Shown here piece by piece: positions 9,085-15,761 of a stretch of DNA of 27,954 bases. The DNA is from CAYJAZ01 sp964369165 (GTDB lineage Bacteria > Desulfobacterota > Desulfovibrionia > Desulfovibrionales > Desulfovibrionaceae), in assembly GCA_964369165.1 (NCBI GenBank), contig CAYJFE010000030.1, forward strand, positions 1 through 27,954, in the 5' to 3' direction. The position numbers and the translations under genes are program-made. Position 1 is the first letter of the stretch, and each line of letters starts with the position of its first letter. Below the pieces are notes generated by a model. That model saw only the letters and a program-made list of their open reading frames with translations. It ran no database searches and was not told the origin of the DNA.

Positions 9085-10113
9085 ATGAAAAAAATATATA
9101 TAATTTCTTTAATTTTTCTCTCTTATTGTCTTTTCTTACAAAATTCATTAATCTTTGCTGAAACAAAACAAATAAATCAAGTGCAAAGTCAAGGAAAGGA
9201 TTCAGCATTAGAAGAACATGATATAATAAAAAAAATCAGAGAATTAGACATTGATTTTCTCACAGATTATTTCTTAGGAAAACCTGCTGGTACGGTTGCA
9301 ACTGTGAATGGCAGCCCTATCACTTTATCTCAAATTGAAAATATTTCAGATATGCAATCCTATGCTCTTGAAAATAATGATATTTCTTTTGAAGGCGTTC
9401 TTGAAGAATATTCTATCTATCTTTTTGAATTGATAGTGCAAAATCTTATTCGTCAAGAGCTAGAAAAAAAACAAATCACTATTGATTATACTCAAGTTTC
9501 AAGTATAGAGGCCATCGTGCGTAGGGGCTATTCTGATGAAGATTTTGAAGAAGAATTGCTTTCTGATGGCATAAATATCGAATCATGGCGCGATCAACTC
9601 AAAGCAAGAGTTGAGCACGACACTTTCCAAAATTATTTGCAAACTCAACTTGTTATCAATCAAGAAGAAGTGAAGAACTATATCAACCTACACAAAGATA
9701 ACATCGTAAAACCAGCTCGTTACAAGCTTTTTCTCTATGCTTCTTCTTCACAAGAAGATCTACAAAAAGCTTACGATGCGAATATGCAGCCGCACGAAGA
9801 CACCGAAGACACTGTAGTTGTACGAGAAGGCACTTTCTCACTCAACACTTTGCCCGCAGAATGGAAAGAAGAAATAAGTCTTATGCAAATTGGTGATAAA
9901 ACCAGTATTAAACAAATAGATAATGAATTTAACTACATAGTCTTATCTGATATACAAGAACAAAGTGAAACTAATCAGACACAAGCTTTTCTTGAAATTG
10001 AAAAAATTCTTATCAATGAAAAACTTGAAATTGCTTATCAAGAATGGTTGAAAAAGGCACTCAGCACAGCTGAAATTTATATAGCTTCTGAATTTTTAAC
10101 CATATTACAATAA
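9085..10113 (+). CDS. SurA-like periplasmic chaperone / peptidyl-prolyl isomerase family protein
   Basis: A secreted protein of 342 residues. Residues 1-25 form a typical signal peptide with a Lys start, a long Ile/Leu/Phe core and a likely cleavage after IFA. Residues of about 65-190 match the SurA N-terminal chaperone domain, opening with ATVNGSPITLSQIEN and followed by helices such as LIVQNLIRQELEKK. The remaining region (about 200-310) has the faint pattern of a parvulin rotamase domain, but key catalytic residues are not convincing, so it may be a chaperone only. In the periplasm such proteins help outer-membrane proteins fold. It starts 9 bases after mfd with an AAAGG site, so it is part of the same operon. 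Confidence 0.75.
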   Translation: MKKIYIISLIFLSYCLFLQNSLIFAETKQINQVQSQGKDSALEEHDIIKKIRELDIDFLTDYFLGKPAGTVATVNGSPITLSQIENISDMQSYALENNDISFEGVLEEYSIYLFELIVQNLIRQELEKKQITIDYTQVSSIEAIVRRGYSDEDFEEELLSDGINIESWRDQLKARVEHDTFQNYLQTQLVINQEEVKNYINLHKDNIVKPARYKLFLYASSSQEDLQKAYDANMQPHEDTEDTVVVREGTFSLNTLPAEWKEEISLMQIGDKTSIKQIDNEFNYIVLSDIQEQSETNQTQAFLEIEKILINEKLEIAYQEWLKKALSTAEIYIASEFLTILQ

Positions 10114-10131
10114 AAAATATTATATATAATC

Positions 10132-10151
10132 AAGGAGATGAGCTTAAGCTC
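10132..10151 (+). promoter_or_regulatory. distant ribosome site plus 12-base palindrome before uvrA
   Basis: AAGGAG (10132-10137) is the only good ribosome-binding sequence before uvrA, but it lies 23 bases from ATG 10161. Between them sits the perfect palindrome GAGCTTAAGCTC (10140-10151). If it folds (4-base stem), the effective spacing falls to about 11 bases. A TATATAATC stretch just upstream could be a -10 box, without a convincing -35. Confidence 0.4.
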
Positions 10152-10160
10152 AAGACTTAT

Positions 10161-10724
10161 ATGTCAGAACATAAAATAACAAAAATACGCGGTGCTCGCC
10201 AGCACAATTTGAAAAATATTGATGTCGATATTCCACGAAATAAATTGGTTACAGTGTGCGGACCTTCCGGCTCTGGCAAATCTACTCTAGCTTTTGACAT
10301 TGTCTATGCCGAGGGGCAAAGACGTTATGTAGAGTCACTTTCCGCTTATGCACGCCAATTTTTACCAAAGATGGATAAACCCTTGGTCGACTCAATCGAA
10401 GGTCTTTCGCCTGCGATTTCACTCGAACAGCAAACCACAGCAAGAAACCCGCGTTCAACTGTAGGTACAGTCACAGAAGTCTATGATTTTCTTCGTGTTT
10501 TCTTTTCTCGTCTTGGCAAAATGTATTGCCCAAAATGCGATATACCTATCGAAGCAAGAGCCTCTGATGAAATTATTTCAGATATTATGGAACTGCCTGA
10601 AAATGCACGTATTCTTCTCATGGCTCCACTTGTTCAATTACAAAAAGGCACGCATATTGACAGAATGAAGAAACTGAAGGCCGAAGGCTTTATTAGTTTT
10701 AGAATTCAAAATAAATTAGAATAA
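10161..10724 (+). CDS. uvrA: UvrA N-terminal fragment (187 aa)
   Basis: This is the polypeptide actually made if the TAA pair is obeyed. It holds the first half of ATP-binding domain I, including Walker A and the Q-loop side (SLSAYARQFLPKM), and part of the UvrB-binding region. It ends ...FRIQNKLE. It lacks the signature and Walker B motifs of that domain, so it cannot be a complete ATPase alone. Confidence 0.7.
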   Translation: MSEHKITKIRGARQHNLKNIDVDIPRNKLVTVCGPSGSGKSTLAFDIVYAEGQRRYVESLSAYARQFLPKMDKPLVDSIEGLSPAISLEQQTTARNPRSTVGTVTEVYDFLRVFFSRLGKMYCPKCDIPIEARASDEIISDIMELPENARILLMAPLVQLQKGTHIDRMKKLKAEGFISFRIQNKLE

Positions 10725-10805
10725 TAAATTTTAAAAACAATAGATGAGGATCCAGCACTTGATAAAAACAAGAAGCATACTATTGATTTAGTTGTAGATA
10801 GGCTC

Positions 10806-13067
10806 GTGATTAAGTCCGATATGCGCACACGTCTTGCTGATTCTGTTGAGCTTGCCTTGAGATACGGCGATGGCAGAATATATATAAACATCTTAGATAA
10901 TGAAGAATTTTTAGAAGATTTAGTCTATTCTACTTCTTCGGTTTGCCCAAAATGTCATATGTCACTTCCTGCGCCCAGCCCGCAACTTATGTCTTTCAAC
11001 TCGCCCCAAGGCTGGTGTCATCAATGTTCGGGCATAGGCACGGTGGTTACCTTTGATGCTGAACTTATTGCGCCTGACAAAAATCTTTCCTTGCGAGAAG
11101 GTGCGCTTGCTCCGCTTTCACAGCCGACGACTATGCAAAAACTTTTGCCAGCTCTACAAGCTTTAGGAAAAAGGCATAAATTTACGCTAGATACACCATT
11201 AAAAGATTTGTCACCAGAAGCATGGAAAGCTCTTTTTCATGGCGAACCAGGCGGCGAAACTCGTTCAGGCGCATTGAAGCGTACTTCCTTTGGTTTTTCG
11301 CGCCCAAGCATGAGCAGGTTTGAGCCAGAAAGAGAAATCTCTCTGAAAGTGTGGAATGGCGTTATGTTTTACCTTGAAGAGCGTATGAATCAATCCGACG
11401 CTTGGGGCTCGCTTTTGACAAAATACTCCTATTCTGTCGACTGCCCTTCCTGTAATGGAGCACGTTTGCGCCCAGAAGCATTATCAGTAAAAATCGATGG
11501 CCTAAATATCTATCAATTCTGCTCACTCTCCATAGACAAAGCTCTTGAATGGATGCAGACAAGAACATTCACAGGCCGCTTTGAATTGATAGCTGAGCCC
11601 TTACTTAAGGAATTAAATCATAGGCTTGTCTTTATGCTTAATGTTGGGCTTGACTATATTTCACTCGCGCGCTCGATGGTGACTCTTTCAGGCGGTGAAG
11701 CGCAAAGAATACGCCTTGCTTCACAACTTGGCTCTGGACTTGTTGGCGTGACTTATGTGCTTGACGAGCCTTCGATTGGTCTACACCCTCGAGATAATCA
11801 AAGACTTATACAAACGCTTCGTTCCTTGCAAGAACGCGGAAATACTGTGCTTGTTGTTGAGCATGACGAAGCTACAATCTGTGAATCTGACATTGTTTTA
11901 GAGCTTGGCCCTGGCTCAGGCTCACATGGCGGTGATTTGGTTTTTGCAGGCACAGTAGATAAATTACTGAAATCTGACTCGCTTACAGCAAAATATCTGC
12001 GTGCTGATTTGACAATTCCTTTGCCAGACGAAAGAAGAGAGCCAAGCGAATATATAACACTCAAGAAAGTCAGCACAAATAATCTTAAAAATATTGATGT
12101 GAAGATTCCACTCAGCCTTTTAACTTGCGTGACTGGCGTATCTGGCTCTGGCAAATCTTCCTTAGTTAACGATACTCTTTATAAGCATCTTGCCCTTTCA
12201 AAAGGAATAAAAGTCGATCAACCTGGCGTGCTAAAATCAATTGAAGGCATTGAAAAAATTGAAAAAATAATTGCTATTGATCAATCGCCTATCGGCAGAA
12301 CTCCGCGTTCAAACCCTGCCACTTACACTAAGATTTTCGACGATATACGCACAATCTTTGCCATGACAACTGACGCAAAAAAACGTGGTTATACAGCAAG
12401 CCGTTTCAGCTTTAACGTAAAGGGTGGGCGTTGCGAAACCTGTTCTGGCGACGGGCAGATACGCGTTGAAATGCACTTTTTACCTGATATTTTCGTCACT
12501 TGCGATGTTTGCAAAGGCAAAAGATTTAATCACGAAACTTTAGAAGTGCATTATAAAGACAGAAATATAGCCGAAGTTTTAGATATGTCTGTTGCTGAAG
12601 CACGAGTATTTTTTGAAAATTATCCTTCACTTGAAAGAAAATTGGCGGTATTAGAAGACGTTGGTCTTGACTATATCCGCCTTGGCCAGCCTGCTACAAC
12701 ACTTTCTGGCGGGGAAGCGCAAAGAATTAAGATTTCACGCGAGCTTGGCAAACGTTCCTTACCTGGTACGATCTATATTCTTGATGAGCCTACAACAGGC
12801 CTTCATATGCACGAAGTTGGTAAGCTTGTGACTGTCTTGCATAAATTAGTCAATAAAGGGGCAAGCGTTGTGGTTATTGAGCATAATACTGACGTTATCC
12901 TCGCTTCTGATTATGTGATAGATCTTGGCCCTGGTGGCGGAGAAAATGGCGGAACTATTCTTGCTGAAGGCACGCCTGAACTCTTGCAACAAAACCCTAA
13001 TTCCATCACAGGCCAATTCCTTATGGAAGAACGTAATATCAGAATGAAACGTCGTAAGGCGAAATAA
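10806..13067 (+). CDS. uvrA: UvrA C-terminal fragment (up to 753 aa)
   Basis: Contains the first zinc module, the signature and Walker B motifs of domain I and all of domain II. The first possible in-frame starts after the stops are GTG 10806 and ATG 10821. Neither has a convincing ribosome site (only ATAGG, 3 bases from the GTG), and homologous sequence begins well upstream of both. So it looks like the remainder of one gene rather than an evolved separate one. Confidence 0.6.
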   Translation: MIKSDMRTRLADSVELALRYGDGRIYINILDNEEFLEDLVYSTSSVCPKCHMSLPAPSPQLMSFNSPQGWCHQCSGIGTVVTFDAELIAPDKNLSLREGALAPLSQPTTMQKLLPALQALGKRHKFTLDTPLKDLSPEAWKALFHGEPGGETRSGALKRTSFGFSRPSMSRFEPEREISLKVWNGVMFYLEERMNQSDAWGSLLTKYSYSVDCPSCNGARLRPEALSVKIDGLNIYQFCSLSIDKALEWMQTRTFTGRFELIAEPLLKELNHRLVFMLNVGLDYISLARSMVTLSGGEAQRIRLASQLGSGLVGVTYVLDEPSIGLHPRDNQRLIQTLRSLQERGNTVLVVEHDEATICESDIVLELGPGSGSHGGDLVFAGTVDKLLKSDSLTAKYLRADLTIPLPDERREPSEYITLKKVSTNNLKNIDVKIPLSLLTCVTGVSGSGKSSLVNDTLYKHLALSKGIKVDQPGVLKSIEGIEKIEKIIAIDQSPIGRTPRSNPATYTKIFDDIRTIFAMTTDAKKRGYTASRFSFNVKGGRCETCSGDGQIRVEMHFLPDIFVTCDVCKGKRFNHETLEVHYKDRNIAEVLDMSVAEARVFFENYPSLERKLAVLEDVGLDYIRLGQPATTLSGGEAQRIKISRELGKRSLPGTIYILDEPTTGLHMHEVGKLVTVLHKLVNKGASVVVIEHNTDVILASDYVIDLGPGGGENGGTILAEGTPELLQQNPNSITGQFLMEERNIRMKRRKAK

Positions 13068-13068
13068 T

Positions 13069-13166
13069 ATGAACGCAGTGAATAAGTCTTTAGCGAACGA
13101 AGCAAGAACCACGTTTCTTGCGAGAGAGGATTTTGCGCTGAAAGCCAAAATCTTTACAAATAATGA
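13069..13166 (+). repeat. dispersed two-hairpin repeat, copy A
   Basis: The core CTTTAGCG...AAATCTTTA spans 13088-13156. Hairpin 1 is GCAAGAA (13102-13108), loop CCACGT, TTCTTGC (13115-13121). Hairpin 2 is GATTTTG, C, GCT, GAA, AGC, CAAAATC. The element starts one base after the uvrA stop. It also carries an open frame of 40 codons from ATG 13069 (beginning MNAVNKSLANEARTTF) whose TGA overlaps the crcB ATG as ATGA. Whether that frame is translated is uncertain; it may simply keep ribosomes moving into crcB. Confidence 0.75.
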
Positions 13167-13187
13167 AACGAAGAAAAGCGAAGTAAT

Positions 13188-13574
13188 ATGAGCGCCCTCC
13201 TCACAATCCCACAACTTAGCCTCCTTATGCTCTTTGGAGCATTTGGCACATTAGTCCGCTATTTATTGACTTTTTTCTTCAATAAATTCTTTGTCTTCCC
13301 CTATCTTTGGGGCACAACAATAGTCAATCTTATCGGCTGTGCTTTGTTTGCTATTGTGTATGGGATAAGCTTAAAATACGATATTGCGCCTCTCTATCGA
13401 ACTCTTTGTATGACAGGCTTTTTAGGCGCATTTACAACTTTTTCTGCCTTGATGCATGAAGCGCAGCTTTTACTTATCGAAAGCCCAATCTTGAGCATTA
13501 TGTATCTTTTTGTTCATATTGCTTTGGGCTTAGCGATTTTTCGTTTAGTGCTTTATTTTATTGATTTAATATAA
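13188..13574 (+). CDS. crcB: fluoride efflux channel CrcB/Fluc
   Basis: Small inner-membrane fluoride channel of 128 residues, the normal size, with four hydrophobic helices. Family motifs are present in order: GAFGTLVRYLL (residues 17-27), GTTIVNLIGCALFAIVYG, and TGFLGAFTTFSALMHE, which contains the phenylalanines and TTFS that line the fluoride pore. Such channels act as antiparallel dimers and protect against fluoride. The ATG overlaps the TGA of the small frame in repeat copy A. I saw no crcB-type fluoride riboswitch in the 120 bases upstream, which are occupied by the repeat. The 3' end overlaps the convergent minus-strand gene by 9 bases. Confidence 0.92.
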   Translation: MSALLTIPQLSLLMLFGAFGTLVRYLLTFFFNKFFVFPYLWGTTIVNLIGCALFAIVYGISLKYDIAPLYRTLCMTGFLGAFTTFSALMHEAQLLLIESPILSIMYLFVHIALGLAIFRLVLYFIDLI

Positions 13575-14327
13575 GCCAGCATAGGCTTTAATGGCTTGAT
13601 TCATACGCCTTGCGCTTGCCTGGCTTGTCGACTGCACTGTAGTGTTTACAGAGTCATTCTGAGTAAATGCTTTTGACAAGAACGAATTTGTGCTTAATGT
13701 GCTAGCATTCTGGTTTTGCGCTAAATTTGCAAATGTAGCATTTTCTGACAAAGAAGTTGACTGCACAGCTGCAGCCTCAACTTGAGGTGCGTTGTAGTTT
13801 ATTGCATTATTCTGTGCCTGCACTGCATTTGTGCCATTTTCTGACAAAGAAATCGGATTTTGACTTGTCAGCAAGCCCACATTATTTATAAGGGGTTCTG
13901 CTTGTTTATTTCCTTCGGCTACTTTTCTCTGCGCATTTTCTACATTCGCCCTATAATTACCTTCTTGATAGGCATTGCCCATGCTAGTTCTATCAGCTTG
14001 CATAGTGGCTAATTGAGTTTTTTGTGCATCAGGAAGCTGCGCCAAAAAATTTTGCATTTCCGGTGAAATATCAATGCCAGTCGTGTCATTGCTTGTTTGC
14101 GAAGTTCTGAAAAATGGGGCAGATAAAGCAGAAGCAAGAGTGTCTGCATTTTTATTTGAAGTCGAAGTAGCTAAAGAAGATTTCGTTTCTTCGGTAGGAT
14201 TTTCTTCCAGTTCTACACCCATAGTGAAAGGCACTTCTTCAGGCCCTACCGAGCGCACTTGTTGTACGGGTAGGAAAGAATATTGAGCCATCAAGCTATA
14301 ATTGGAATCTACGGAAGAAACAGACAT
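13566..14327 (-). CDS. hypothetical Gln/Asn/Ser-rich protein
   Basis: A 253-residue protein that I do not recognise. It begins MSVSSVDSNYSLMAQYSFLP, has no signal peptide or membrane helix, and is rich in Ala, Asn, Gln, Ser and Thr, especially in the C-terminal half. A short partly repeated motif, ISLSENGTNAVQAQNN and TSLSENATFANLAQNQ, occurs at two places about 45 residues apart. The C-terminus is basic and helical (ASARRMNQAIKAYAGLY). I start at ATG 14327, after GGTGGTG, rather than at the ATG ten codons upstream; ATG 14291 is also possible. It has its own transcription unit, downstream of a terminator on the same strand. The composition suggests a disordered, perhaps surface or structural, protein, but that is only a guess. 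Confidence 0.6.
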   Translation of the reverse strand: MSVSSVDSNYSLMAQYSFLPVQQVRSVGPEEVPFTMGVELEENPTEETKSSLATSTSNKNADTLASALSAPFFRTSQTSNDTTGIDISPEMQNFLAQLPDAQKTQLATMQADRTSMGNAYQEGNYRANVENAQRKVAEGNKQAEPLINNVGLLTSQNPISLSENGTNAVQAQNNAINYNAPQVEAAAVQSTSLSENATFANLAQNQNASTLSTNSFLSKAFTQNDSVNTTVQSTSQASARRMNQAIKAYAGLY

Positions 14328-14465
14328 ACACCACCATACTATACTAATATATAACAATTAAACACCAAACAAAAGTAGACAATACTCCCGTTAATCACTC
14401 TATCGGCTATAAATTAAATTACTTTAGGCCTTTTTGTAATTTTTTTTATTTTTTTATATAATATT

Positions 14466-14503
14466 AAAAAAAATATGGCGAAGCAGTCAAACCGCTTCGC
14501 CAT
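14466..14503 (-). terminator. rho-independent terminator of the M23 peptidase gene
   Basis: ATGGCGAAGC (14475-14484) and GCTTCGCCAT (14494-14503) form a perfect 10-bp stem with a 9-base loop. Read on the minus strand, the stem is followed by A and eight T residues (14474-14466). It lies 32 bases past the M23 stop codon. Confidence 0.88.
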
Positions 14504-14535
14504 GGAGCTGTGAAAGCCAATCACTTTCAACAAAA

Positions 14536-15231
14536 TTATTCACTAGCAACATAAAGCAATGGATCTGTTGCCACACCGTTTAAGCGCACTTCATAGTGCA
14601 AGTGTGGGCCTGTTGAGCGGCCTGTTGAGCCAACAGAGCCTATTTGATCATAGCGCTTTACCTTATCACCTTCTTTCACATTGAAAGCGTGCATATGCGC
14701 ATATTTTGTAACAATTCCTGAACCATGCGTAATTTCGATTGCTTTTCCGTACGCGCCCTTTGTAGAAATCTTAGTAACTATGCCGCTAGCAGGAGCTAGG
14801 ATTGGTGTTCCAGTTGGTGCGGCAATATCTAAACCTTTATGGAATTCAGCACTAGAGCCACCAAAAGGAGAGCGACGGCGGCCGAATTTTGAAGTAATGA
14901 AGCCATCAGTAGGAATAATTGAAGGCAATGCGGCAAGCATTTGCTCATTTTCACGCATAGAAAGTAAAATTTCTTGCTGTTTCACTTCTTCAAGCTGAGC
15001 GGAAATGGAAAGTTCTTCTAAGAATGTGCGAATTTTGCGTGAAGCAAGGTTTTGCCTGTGCAAAGGAAGATTGCCCAAGCTCAATTCTTCTGCGCTTGAA
15101 CCGCCTATATTGGCCTGCACAGGAGCACTTTCAACATCAGCCATAAGGCTTAATTTTGAATTGAAACTTTGCATACGGAATAAATTATCCTGCAAAATCT
15201 TAACATCAGAAGCCATAGCCATCAATTGCAC
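14536..15231 (-). CDS. M23 peptidase fragment: coiled coil plus catalytic domain
   Basis: The part downstream of the TAA. Starts at GTG 15231 or ATG 15222 would give about 230 residues with an intact catalytic domain but without a signal or anchor, so it would be stranded in the cytoplasm unless readthrough occurs. No clear ribosome site precedes either start, though GAAGAACG is close to the GTG. Confidence 0.6.
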   Translation of the reverse strand: MQLMAMASDVKILQDNLFRMQSFNSKLSLMADVESAPVQANIGGSSAEELSLGNLPLHRQNLASRKIRTFLEELSISAQLEEVKQQEILLSMRENEQMLAALPSIIPTDGFITSKFGRRRSPFGGSSAEFHKGLDIAAPTGTPILAPASGIVTKISTKGAYGKAIEITHGSGIVTKYAHMHAFNVKEGDKVKRYDQIGSVGSTGRSTGPHLHYEVRLNGVATDPLLYVASE

Positions 15232-15258
15232 TTGGCGTTCTTCAAGATGAGTGTTTGT

Positions 15259-15441
15259 TTAGCTGATATAAGATTTTAATACATTATTCTCCTTAAAAAA
15301 TTGGAAAAAATATATATTACCAGCTATAAGTACGCTAAATGCTAAAAAAAGTACAACAAAAAGGCCTGAGTTCAAATAAAGGGTGCGCGCTGTACCAGCC
15401 TTTTCCTTTATGATAACAACTTGATATTTTTGAAAAAACAT
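15259..15441 (-). CDS. M23 peptidase fragment: N-terminal membrane segment (60 aa)
   Basis: If the TAA is obeyed, the product is a 60-residue single-pass membrane peptide ending ...NNVLKSYIS. Its basic start, hydrophobic middle and the AGAGGA ribosome site at normal spacing show this is the true beginning of the peptidase gene. Confidence 0.6.
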   Translation of the reverse strand: MFFQKYQVVIIKEKAGTARTLYLNSGLFVVLFLAFSVLIAGNIYFFQFFKENNVLKSYIS

Positions 15442-15476
15442 AAATTCCTCTAAACCAAACCATAGTTCTAATCTTT

Positions 15477-15497
15477 GTTAAAGGCTACACCTTTAAC
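15477..15497. promoter_or_regulatory. 21-base inverted repeat, possible operator
   Basis: GTTAAAGG CTACA CCTTTAAC is a perfect 8+8 palindrome 36 bases upstream of the M23 start codon. Without a T run on either side it is not a terminator. A regulator site or a leader hairpin are both possible. Confidence 0.35.
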
Positions 15498-15668
15498 TAT
15501 TAATGCTACCAATAACTAGCACCTGATTTGAGCTTTGTCAAGCAAAGAAGGCAATAAAATTAAGTAAAAATTTTTGTATTTATTAGCTTTTTATATTTTA
15601 CTCGCCTGTGCATAAATTATTAAAGTAAAGAAAAAAGGACTTTCCAAACAAAAAAAAATATGTCATAG

Positions 15669-15697
15669 TTGAGTTAGGCTAGAATTTCACATAGTAT
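15669..15697 (+). promoter_or_regulatory. candidate sigma-70 promoter for the EF-G-like gene
   Basis: TTGAGT (15669-15674) and TAGTAT (15692-15697) are 17 bases apart, each matching 4 of 6 consensus positions. They sit about 65 bases before the start codon. The gene also has a strong AAGGAAGGA ribosome site. Confidence 0.4.
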
Positions 15698-15761
15698 GTC
15701 ATTTGTATTTCGTCAGAAATTCACAATATCTTTTTGAACAATTTAATTTAAGGAAGGATTT

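Larger units (their letters stand above)
10161..13067 (+). pseudogene. uvrA: uvrA, interrupted by two consecutive in-frame TAA codons
   Basis: UvrA is the damage-recognition ATPase of nucleotide excision repair. Read in one frame over 968 codons, the sequence gives an otherwise complete UvrA: Walker A GPSGSGKS (34-41), a first zinc module (CPKC...CHQC), LSGGEAQRIRLASQLG with LDEPSIGLHP, a second Walker A GVSGSGKSS, a second zinc module (CETC...CDVC), and LSGGEAQRIKISRELG with LDEPTTGLH. Codons 188 and 189 (10722-10727) are TAA TAA, in the UvrB-binding region. About five codons here look inserted, since the spacing from FRI to KKHTI is 21 codons against about 16 in E. coli. The frame does not shift, and downstream sequence (DEDPALDKNKKHTID) is clean UvrA. 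Either the gene is dead, it works as two polypeptides, the stops are read through, or the stretch is a sequencing fault. Confidence 0.85.
14536..15441 (-). pseudogene. membrane-anchored M23 (LytM-type) peptidase, interrupted by an in-frame TAA
   Basis: Read in one frame this is a 302-codon gene. It gives a short cytoplasmic start (MFFQKYQVVIIKEKAGTAR), one transmembrane helix (about 27-47), a coiled-coil stretch and a C-terminal M23 zinc peptidase domain. The latter shows SKFGRRRSPFGG, FHKGLDIAAP (His and Asp zinc ligands) and the HLHYE motif. Codon 61 (15259-15261) is TAA, between FKENNVLKSYIS and TNTHLEERQVQL. Frame and coiled-coil spacing continue without gap, so this looks like one nonsense change in a gene that otherwise resembles Desulfovibrio M23 membrane proteins I remember. 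Such enzymes cut peptidoglycan cross-bridges. The start has a good AGAGGA site and the 3' end a strong terminator. Confidence 0.8.
15442..15761. other. 320-bp divergent intergenic region
   Basis: AT-rich spacer between the minus-strand M23 gene and the + strand EF-G-like gene; it must hold promoters in both directions. It contains a perfect 8-bp inverted repeat, GTTAAAGG (15477-15484) and CCTTTAAC (15490-15497) with a 5-base spacer, lying in the presumed leader of the M23 gene. I see no gene in it. Confidence 0.6.

Noticed and set aside
10138..10179. 13-codon leader peptide before uvrA (ATG 10138)
   Set aside because: AAGGAG touches the ATG directly, too close for initiation, and there is no run of a regulatory amino acid.
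10700..10830. Programmed frameshift in uvrA
   Set aside because: Both parts are in the same frame (10161 and 10806 differ by a multiple of three); only stops interrupt it.
13070..13187. Fluoride riboswitch before crcB
   Set aside because: The upstream region is filled by the two-hairpin repeat found next to unrelated genes; no fluoride-type pseudoknot pattern was seen.
12846..13214. Minus-strand frame sharing residues (KILA-S-KSSLA) with one at 18148-18537, looking like a protein family
   Set aside because: The likeness comes entirely from repeat copies A and B read on the opposite strand; the rest lies antisense to uvrA and the SLOG-like gene.
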